Source: Papaver somniferum
Lineage: Eukaryota; Streptophyta; Magnoliopsida; Ranunculales; Papaveraceae
NCBI RefSeq assembly: GCF_003573695.1
Contig: NC_039362.1
Span: 175,531,690-175,595,689 of the forward strand
DNA length: 64,000 bases
Direction: 5' to 3'
The notes below the pieces were generated by a model. The model saw only the letters and a list, made by a program, of their open reading frames with translations, did no database searches and had not been told where the DNA came from. Of the stretch, positions 56,600 through 64,000 are shown piece after piece. Within the stretch, counting starts at the first letter, position 1, and every line of letters starts with the position of its first letter. A program made the position numbers and the translations under genes.

Positions 56600-58112
56600 A
56601 ATAGGGATGTGCATGATCTTCTGGTCCATGCATTTCAATGTGAACTTCCAGATTGCCAGGACTCTGACTGCATTAAGGTTAAAGAGTTATATGGTAGTAG
56701 TATACAGTCTCATGATTATGGTTATCGGTGTAATGCTTTTGCTTATGGTTGCTGTGATCTGTGTGCAAAAATGTGGTATTTCCTTAAACTTCATGCCCGA
56801 AACTGCAAAAAAGAATTTTGCTATGTGCCGCGTTGTAGGTGAGTAGATCTCTTTTTGAGTGCATATGACTACGACATGTGATGTCTATAAGGAGGACACT
56901 TACTTGAAAGATTTCTTTGGTTTTTTCTTCAGTTACTTGAAAGATTCTATGAAATTGGTGCAACCCATGCGAAGTTGTTATCTGCAGCAAGCAGCCGCGA
57001 TGGAGATGATCAGACAGCGAGCTGCAGAGTCTGTGCCGGATACAATGGATTGAGTCCAGCCTATGCTAGCTGAACAGATTAGGATGTATGTTTTCAAATT
57101 TTGAATGCTGTTGTAGGATTTCATGAATTTCTTAACCAATCATATGATTTCCTTTTTCAATTGCAGGGAGAACCAAAGGCAAATGCTCGTTTATCAGGCT
57201 TCTTTGCAGCCATTCCAAACCCCAATAGCTGGATCCTCCAATTGTGAGTTTTCTTTATTCAATCTACTTTTTGCATGTGATTGATTAAAAATCCAACTTA
57301 AGATGCGGGATCCGAACCCTGTACCTCTCTCTCGCAACGCTATTTCTGATTTTTGATTGTGCATGTATTCTTTTGCTGGGGATAAAGGACCTCTTACAGT
57401 TAACGGAAAAAGCTTTTTGATCATGTTTTTGATTTTCTGTAGACGTCGGAACTCAGCTAAATCCTAATATTCCCAACTCTAGAGCAACATTGATAAAGAA
57501 ACAGAAAAATTTATTTGAAGATTCCAAAAAAATATTATCCGCAGTAAGTAGAAATTTCTTCTTGACTGCAGAACATGACAATTTCTATCTTTCTGGAGGG
57601 TCTATAACTTTTGACATGATATTGAAAATTCTGTAACGCAGGATAGAGATATCCCTGAACTTCTTCTTCATGCATTTCAATGTGAATTTCCGGAATGTCA
57701 GGACCCTGACTGCCTTAAGGTTAAGGAATTATATCGTAATGGTATAAAGTCTCATGGTATAAAATGCACAAGGTATGCTTCTGGTGGCTGTGATCCGTGT
57801 GCAAAAATGTGGTGTTTCCTTAAACTTCACGCCCGAAATTGCGAAAAAGAACTTTGTTACGTGCCACATTGTGGGTGAGTTCATCTTTTGAACTGGATAT
57901 CTATAAGACAGAATAAAGAAGAGGACATTTTTCTGTATCTTTCCTACAAAAATTTTATGCATCCTTTGTTTTAATTTGTCTTCAGGAACTTTACATATAG
58001 TAGTATTACTAAGAAGATGTGGCAATACACACAAAATTATCCGCAGCATGCAGCCGCAACGGAGATGACTAGAAAACAAGCTGCAGCGGCTGTGCCAGAT
58101 ACAATACATTAA
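56600..58112 (+). pseudogene. Locus 2: two duplicated TAZ zinc-finger modules
   Basis: Module 1: TAZ exon 56600-56838 (LLVHAFQC, CQDSDC, CCDLCAKMW, KLHARNC, CYVPRC), then exon 56933-57053 (IRQRAAESVPDTMD, stop). Connecting exons: 57167-57243 (QPFQTPIAGSSN) and 57443-57543 (SRATLIKKQKN). Module 2: TAZ exon 57642-57874 (LLLHAFQCEFPECQDPDC, GGCDPCAKMW, KLHARNC, CYVPHC), then exon 57986-58112 (RKQAAAAVPDTIH, stop). The order TAZ exon then RRAA-type exon copies the end of a HAC gene, so these are duplicated HAC C-termini upstream of the main HAC body. TAZ domains bind transcription factors. The second-finger ligands are altered (see findings). Confidence 0.82.
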
Positions 58113-58142
58113 CATCAATTCAATCGATTCGATCAAAACCCA

Positions 58143-58851
58143 TTGAAAGCTCAAAAGATTTGTATAGGTGTGGGCAAGGGTATGGGTATGGGTAGGGTGT
58201 CTGAAGCTAATTCAATCCTATCTTCTTATTTAGGTTCTTCTTCGGATCCTTCTACCCCATCTCTCACGACATCAACATCTCTAACAGAAACAGTAAATGG
58301 ATCTCACCAATTCAAGATTACAGGTTATTCATTGTTAAAAGGCTTAGGATTGGTAAACATATAGCTTCGGATACATTTAAGGTTGGTGGATATGCATGGG
58401 CGATATATTTCTTTCCAGATGGAAAATGTCTGGAAGATAATGCTGCTGGTCATGTTTCTTTATTCATAGCTCTTGTTAGTGAAGGTACAGATGTTAGGGC
58501 TCTTTTTGAATTAAAACTTTTGGATCAGAGTGGGAAACAAATGCATAAGGTTCATTGTCACTTTGGGGGAAGAACCCTTGAGAATGGTCCTCATACGCTT
58601 AAATACCGGGGTAGCATGTGGGGATATAAACGCTTTCTTAAAAGAACTACATTGGAGACGTCAGGCTACCTTAAAGACGATTGCCTTTCAGTCCACTGTA
58701 AGGTTGGCGTAGTCAAATCTCACACTGAGGGATCCAAGATTTATTCCATGTCAGTACCTCCTTCTGATTGCCAGCACTTCGGGGAGCTCTTGGAAAGTGG
58801 CAAGGAAACCGAAGAGATCTCAACTGACAGTTTACATCTTAGTTTCGTAAA
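58143..58851 (+). pseudogene. Locus 2: BPM-type MATH domain exon
   Basis: Reads [28 protein letters not shown], then after a lost base [68 protein letters not shown] and [20 protein letters not shown], up to GELLESGK. This is the N-terminal MATH exon of plant BTB/POZ-MATH (BPM) proteins, substrate adaptors for CUL3 ubiquitin ligases. The BTB domain is lost just after its first residues. The exon ends at a GTGAGT donor (58852) that leads into the HAC PHD exon. Upstream sequence resembles a BPM leader, suggesting capture of BPM exon 1. Confidence 0.88.
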
Positions 58852-58941
58852 GTGAGTCAGACCGAGTCAGTCAATATGTTTGTGTTGTATTATCTGTTTT
58901 ATTGTTGTTTCAGCCTTCTTATGGGCTTTTATGAATTGCAG

Positions 58942-60925
58942 AGAAAGCCAAAGGCTGGAAAACACACAGCAACCAATGGAAAACTCGATGAGTGAGAATT
59001 CTTGTCAATTGTGTGGAGCCAAGGAACTTACATATGAACCTTCCCCTATAAGTAATGAGGCAAGGGATTTCACTAGCGTTCCTGCAGTTCCGAAGACGAG
59101 GCTTCAAAAGAAGAAAAATAATGAAGAAATTGATGAATGGGTAAGAACTTGCAGCTCTTCCCCTGTTTGTTACATATTTAGTGTGAGACTACTGTTACTA
59201 TGACTACTTTGTCTATGCGCAGTGGATCCAACGCGGTACATGTAAACATTGGCAACATCAAATATGTGCCCTCTTTAATGGTCGGAGGAATGTTGGAAGG
59301 CAACAAAAATACACTTGCGCCAGCTGCTACAAAGGTGAGGTCAGAAACCCGTTGCAACGAACTGCTGTTCTTGGTGCAAAAGATCTGCCAAAATCAATAT
59401 TAAGCGATCACATAGAGCAGCGGCTTTTCAAGTGTTTAATGCAGGAGAAACAAGAACGGGCTAAGTTCCATGGGAAGAGTACTGATGAGGTGATTCGTTT
59501 TGGAAATTAGCAAATAAATGGTCTAACTGATGATCTCTATCATCTATATCATGTTATCTTTTGTCAATCATGTTGTCAACCTCATTTCCTTTTTACTGCC
59601 AGTACCATGTGAACTAATTGTAGTTGGTGTTTCCAGATCCCAGGTGCAGAATCACTTATAGTCAGAGTTGTATCTTCTGTTGACAAAATGTTGGTAGTAA
59701 ATCCCCATTTTCATGAAATATTTCAACAAGAATATTATCCTTCAGAATTCCCTTACAAGTCCAAGGTATTTTATCTTTCTCTTCATCAATCACGGGAAAA
59801 TAGGATTACACTTTTTCTGGACAAAATACAATTGTTAGTGGATACTAGTGCCTCTAAGGGGCCAAGCTTTGATGTATTGGGAAATGTTTCCTCCAGGTAA
59901 TTCTCTTGTTTCAAGAGATTGAAGGTATAGAAGTGTGCCTTTTTGGCATATACGTTCAAGAATTTGGCTCCGAATGTCATAACCCAAACCAACGTGCTGT
60001 GCATATTTCTTGTATGGATTCTGTCAAATACTTCAAACCTGAAATAAGAACAGTCAGTGGGGAGGCTCTTAGTACGTTTGTGTATCATCAAATTCTGGTA
60101 ATAATCTAGTTTTTCTGTTATGCTATTTCATTTTGCTGCTTACCATGTAGATCATCCTCAGCAGCAGCAATAAACAATGTTGTCATTCTTTCCTTCTTCT
60201 TTTCGTCCAGATAGGATACCTTGAATATTGCAAGCAACGAGGATTTACGAGATGCTATATATGGTGTGCCCTCCCCTGAAGGGTGATGAGTATATCTTTC
60301 ATTGCCATCCAGAATTTCAGAAGATGCCCAAGTCTGATAAACTCAGGGAGTGGTGAGCCTTAGTTTTTGCTACTTATGTTGTTCTAAAGGACTGCTGACA
60401 GTATACTATATAGGACATGCCCTTTCCTCACTAATTGCGCCTTGGGATGTATTGGATTCTCCCCTTTTCCAGGTTTTGGGCAATGCTTCGAAAAGCTTCA
60501 AAGGAGAACATTGTGGTCGATCTCACTAATTTATATGATCATTTCTTAATCTCTACCGGAGAATGTAAGGCCAAGTTAACTGCTTCTCGGTTGCCGTACT
60601 TCAATGATTATTTTTGGCGTGGTGCTGCGGATGATATAATCAATCAACTGCAACAAGAATATGCTCAAAATGATCTCTCTGCAAATGGTTCAAAAGATGT
60701 TTTAATGCGAAGGGTAATATATTTCTTTTCATTGTTTATGTTTTAGAATCGTTTTGTATCTAAGTTTGTTATCATCTCTTCACAGCTCAGTGATACCATA
60801 CGTCCGATGAAAGGAGATTTTATAGTGGTACACTTGCAGCATTCGTGCAACCACTGTCGTGAACTAATGGTATCTGGAAACCGTTGGGTTTGTACCGGTT
60901 GCAGCAAATTTCAGCTTTGTGACAA
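58942..60925 (+). pseudogene. HAC: Locus 2: HAC PHD-like and KAT11 acetyltransferase exons
   Basis: Seven exons with canonical borders: 58942-59140 (ENSCQLCGAKELTYEP; PHD start with an internal deletion), 59223-59489 ([37 protein letters not shown]), 59637-59765 (IPGAESLIVRVVSSVDK, YPSEFPYKSK), 59897-60097 ([30 protein letters not shown]), 60211-60352 ([33 protein letters not shown]), 60473-60713 (MLRKASKENIVVDLTNLYDH, GECKAKLTASRLPYF) and 60786-60925 (ZZ start: CNHCRELMVSGNRWVC). This is the catalytic core of plant HAC enzymes. One base is missing between IW and CPP (about 60264). The acidic insert after the GAADD segment is shorter than in typical HACs. Confidence 0.93.
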
Positions 60926-61028
60926 GTGCGCACTTCTTAAATCTGAAAATAATATCTAGCGATCGTTACCATCGATAGCAAAAACATTGTAGACTTCGCA
61001 CATTTTAAAAATCCCTTATACATTGCAG

Positions 61029-62343
61029 ATGCTATGGTGTAGAGCAAAAACTCGAGGACGGATATAAGCATCCTACCAATAGTAAGGATAAACACGTCTT
61101 TCATCCGGTGAGTGTTGGTCTGCAGAGTGCAGACTTCCTTAATTGGTTTATAACTTGATATTTCCTCAGGACGTTAATTAGAGAATTTCCTGATCAGGTT
61201 GAAGTAAGGGGTGTGGCACAAGATACTAAAGACAAGGATGAAATTATAGAAAGTGAATTTTTTGACACCAGAGAATCATTTTTATCTCTATGTCGAAGAG
61301 ATGATTACCAGTTTGATACTCTACGAAGGGAAAAATATTCGTCAATGATGGTTTTATATCATCTTCATAATCCAACTTCAGTTGCTTTTCTTACTGCGTG
61401 CAACATGTGCCAGCAAGACATTACAGCAGGTCAAGGATGGAGTTGTGGAATCTGCCCTTACGATGTATGCAATTCTTGTTTCCATAATTATGGCGGTGGT
61501 AATCATCCTCATAAGTTAACAATCCATCCATCCACTTCTCAGGGTGTTGCACAGAATTTATAAGCTCGACAAATTCAAGTTTTGCAGGTTTATGGATCTT
61601 ACCCTTCTGTTTATGACTTTTTATTCTGGACGGTTTATAACTTCTGACACGACGTTGGGATCTGCACTGCAGCTTAAATACATGCTTGATCTTCTGGTCC
61701 ACACATCTCAATGTAGATATCCGCAATGCCACTACCGCAGCTGCTTTAAGGTTAAGGGGGTGTTCCGCCATGGTAACCAGTGCAAAAGGCGTGCTTCTGG
61801 AGGCTGTATTCAATGTAAAAAAATGTGGTATCTCCTTCAAATTCACGCCCAAAATTGCAAAACAAAATCCGAATGTCATGTGCCGCGTTGTAGGTGCGTA
61901 CTAGTCTTTCAAGCGTGTACATCTATGGCGTATGATCAATGTCTATTGGGCAGAAATAGAAGATAACGTGTTTCCTAAGTTTTGTGCTTCCTTTCTTTCT
62001 CTCTTCGTGCAGGGACTTGAAAGCTCATTTGAAGAAGTTGCAAGAACAATCTGATACTCGGCGTAGAGCAGCCGTGATGGACATGATTAGACAACAAGCC
62101 ACAGAGGGTGTGCTGGATAAAATGGGTCACCTCTCTGTAGCAGTAGAGGCTCCCATGGTGGATACAATGACTGAAGAAGACTACTATGCAGCAGACGTGG
62201 TGGACAAAATGGGTCACTTCTCCATAACAGAAGCTGCATTGGATACAGTGGATGAACAACAACACTCTCTACCAGTACCAGAGGTTGTGCTGGATTCAAT
62301 GGATGAGCACCAATCTGTAGATGATGAGTGGATATGTATATAG
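61029..62343 (+). pseudogene. HAC: Locus 2: HAC ZZ fingers, TAZ2 and extended C-tail
   Basis: Exon 61029-61106 completes the ZZ finger (CYGVEQKLEDGYKHP). Exon 61198-61587 reads ESEFFDTRESFLSLC, MMVLYHLHNPTSVAF, CNMCQQDITAGQGWSCGICP, the second ZZ, and contains TAA at 61561. Exon 61673-61893 is TAZ2 (LLVHTSQC, CHYRSC, FRHGNQC, GGCIQCKKMW, QIHAQNC, CHVPRC). The last exon 62013-62343 reads DLKAHLKKLQEQSDTRRRAA and then a ~75-residue tail with repeated (V)LD-MD/KMGH units, ending DDEWICI. This tail is also in locus 1 and is longer than I expect for HAC proteins. Confidence 0.92.
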
Positions 62344-62573
62344 AGATAGAGTGAAATTGAACAAAAAGGTATTGGGGACTCCTGCAAATAATTTTATCTA
62401 TCAACACGCAATGGAAATGTGTAGTAAATGATCGTGCTGAAATGGTGAGAGGAAAAAACCATTCCAGAAAATTACTGGTGGAGAATTTCACAGTTGTATA
62501 AGTAATGTAGCGCTTCCTGGATCATTTTTTTATCTCCATATATTCTATGCTTTCAACTTGTTAGAGCAAGTCT

Positions 62574-63006
62574 TATGGTGGAATTCATCCACCTTCCATC
62601 TTCCACGCCACCTCAGCACTTGGAACTGTGGATGGAAGCGCAAGTGTAATGGTGTAATAGTAGAAACGCTATTCTTAATGAAGCTAAAAAATCGCAATTA
62701 AGAATGGAGCTAAAAAAACGTAATTAAGAATTGAGCTTTTTTTCAGCCGTTAGATTTCAACAACTCATTTTAAATCTACGGATAAAAAAAAAGCGCAATT
62801 CTTAATGGCGTTTTTTTAGCACCAATCTTATTTGCGTTTAGCGCTATTCTTATTGGCGTTTAGATGGATTCCACGAACCCTTCCACCAAACCATGGAACC
62901 CTCCTTGAATTTTTTGTGGAAAGCCCCAACTTGGAAGCCACTAGACTTGACATTCCATGATTTTTCCACACTTGGAATAGGTTGGATTCCACCATAAGAC
63001 TTGCTC
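62574..63006. mobile_element. Tourist-like (PIF/Harbinger) MITE, 433 bp
   Basis: The ends are inverted repeats of about 25 bp: GAGCAAGTCTTATGGTGGAA at 62574 and its complement finishing at 63006. They are flanked by TTA at 62571-62573 and 63007-63009, the PIF/Harbinger target duplication. Inside are repeated TTCTTAAT/ATTAAGAA and GCGTTT motifs. Non-coding. It lies 230 bp after the HAC stop. Confidence 0.9.
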
Positions 63007-63019
63007 TTAGGATACCTTC

Positions 63020-63400
63020 GTGTTTTTTTTTTTTGAAAAACAAACTTTCATTCACAAAAGCTTAAACCAAATTGTTCTGATTACAGGAGTATTCAGGAAG
63101 CAAAACTAAAGATACAGGAACATAAGAACTTGAAATAGCATTAGACTGTTCAACTAAAAGTGAATGACTGATAACTTCTGGAATGAGACTCCATGTTCAA
63201 CTAAAAGTGAATGACTGATAACTTCGTTTGGTGTGTATCTTTTGTGAAAATTGTTTCTTCCATGTAAAGACCAAAATTTTCTTAATTTTAGGAGATGAAA
63301 GAAAAATATCTTAGTGTTGAACCTTTTAAATTATGGATCCAAATTAGATATTTAATCTATATTTTAATAATGATCGATAAAATATCCCTTGATGTATAGA
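63020..63400. other. Intergenic, with T-run and short tandem duplication
   Basis: A T-run at about 63022-63034 may be the tail of a minus-strand LINE fragment. GTTCAACTAAAAGTGAATGA starts at 63147 and again at 63194, a ~47-bp tandem duplication. No gene. Confidence 0.6.
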
Positions 63401-63402
63401 GA

Positions 63403-63990
63403 CACTTGGCTTTTTGGTCTCCACTGAGACAACTAAAACAGGGAGGAACTTCTAACTCTTCATCTGTTTTGAGTAATCAACTAAATACTCATACTAATGG
63501 ATGGTCAAAACCTCAGACTAATCAACTCAAAGTTAATTTTGATGCATCATGGATTGACTCTATATCTCCTGCTGGTTATGGGTATTGAGATGTGATACAG
63601 GTAATGCAACACAAGCTACGGCTGGGACTTTCAGGGCTTCCTCAGCAGAAGAAGCAGAGGCTCTGAGCATGCTAGAGGCAGCAACTTGGGCAAATACCAC
63701 GAAGTTAAAGAATTTTTGGGTTGAAGGTGATTGCCAAAGGATAATATGTTATGCTCAAGACAAGCAAAGCAATATTTTTTTGAGGAACAAAGCCATAGTC
63801 TCAGAAGCAGTGAAGATTCTGAAGACCTGTGACAACTTTTTGGGCTTTATGTTTTCAAAAAGACAAGGAAATGAAGCGGCAGACACTTTGGCCAAGGAAG
63901 CGCAGAAACAGGAAATTCACAAACAACATTGGTTTTTGATGCCTCTCTTTTTAAACTCTGTCTTGTTGTCAGATTTAAGTTTTTCTTTTT
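63403..63990 (+). pseudogene. LINE-derived RNase H (RVT_3) fragment
   Basis: Frames combined give LKVNFDASW (63528), AEEAEALSMLEAATWA, FWVEGDCQRIICY and FSKRQGNEAADTLAKEA, the RNase H-like domain that ends plant LINE ORF2 proteins. A frame change occurs near 63590. The 3' end lies near or beyond the window edge. Confidence 0.85.
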
Positions 63991-64000
63991 CAGTTGATAT

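Larger units (their letters stand above)
44815..62343 (+). pseudogene. HAC: HAC-derived locus 2: TAZ-TAZ-MATH-PHD-HAT-ZZ-TAZ2
   Basis: A p300/CBP-type histone acetyltransferase gene of plant HAC type with extra modules. Exon 1 (44815-44869, GETSTNLNPFTVTESSN) resembles exon 1 of locus 1. A decayed exon lies near 44966-45050. A LINE with a nested copia fills an intron (45100-56547). Then come two TAZ modules, a MATH exon and the HAC core and tail, described separately. Lesions: in-frame stops ending each TAZ module (57051, 58110), a 1-base loss in MATH (about 58349), a 1-base loss in the catalytic WxCPP region of HAT (about 60264) and TAA at 61561 before TAZ2. Nearly all splice signals survive, so decay is recent. 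HAC proteins acetylate histones and non-histone factors in the nucleus; an active enzyme from this copy is unlikely. Confidence 0.8.

Noticed and set aside
60926..60959. TAG stop at 60957 ending the ZZ exon
   Set aside because: A GTGCGC donor at 60926 joined to the acceptor before 61029 restores DKCYGVEQ and bypasses the stop, so it is not a lesion.

Overview
This is plant nuclear DNA, almost certainly from a eudicot. The genes have spliced introns and plant-specific families: a CBL-interacting protein kinase, a berberine-bridge-enzyme-like oxidase, plant-mobile-domain proteins, HAC-type acetyltransferases and a MATH domain of the BPM family. Copia and gypsy LTR elements, plant LINEs, CACTA, hAT, Stowaway and Tourist elements fill most of the rest. 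An alkaloid-making lineage such as Papaveraceae is possible, but the sequence alone does not prove it. Only two genes look fully intact: the CIPK at 10.3-11.8 kb and the BBE-like oxidase at 12.1-13.7 kb.

Layout. 0-5 kb is a decayed Ty1-copia element cut by the window edge. 5-9.2 kb is intergenic, with a hAT MITE (8-bp target duplication) abutting a Stowaway MITE. 9.2-13.8 kb holds CIPK (+) and the BBE-like gene (-), tail to tail. 14.2-17.7 kb is a graveyard: LINE pieces, a short-LTR element, a second broken copy of the CIPK and BBE-like genes in the same order and orientation, and a kinase exon. 18.06-38.10 kb is bracketed by ~150-bp inverted repeats. It holds two plant-mobile-domain (PMD) gene copies, a SANT/Myb-like ORF and three blocks of palindromic AATCGGTTTACAT repeats. 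Nested inside are a 3.2-kb insertion, a CACTA element carrying three exons of a 5'-3' exoribonuclease (XRN) gene, and a truncated gypsy-like LTR element.

38.2-62.3 kb is the most unusual region: two related loci derived from a HAC (p300/CBP-type) histone acetyltransferase. Both carry extra TAZ zinc-finger exons and a MATH-domain exon of BPM origin placed among HAC exons. Locus 1 (38.2-41.7) keeps the TAZ, MATH and HAC C-terminal tail parts but lacks the acetyltransferase. Locus 2 (44.8-62.3) has TAZ, TAZ, MATH, PHD-like, HAT, ZZ and TAZ2 in order, with a few inactivating lesions. A ~6.4-kb LINE sits in an intron of locus 2 (11-bp target duplication), and a very young 5.0-kb copia element sits inside the LINE (5-bp target duplication, LTRs of equal length with one difference seen). 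A degraded Raf-like kinase lies between the two loci. 62.5-64 kb holds a Tourist-type MITE and a LINE RNase H fragment.

All reading was by eye. Exon borders, family names and element ends were inferred from motifs and splice signals, not from alignments.
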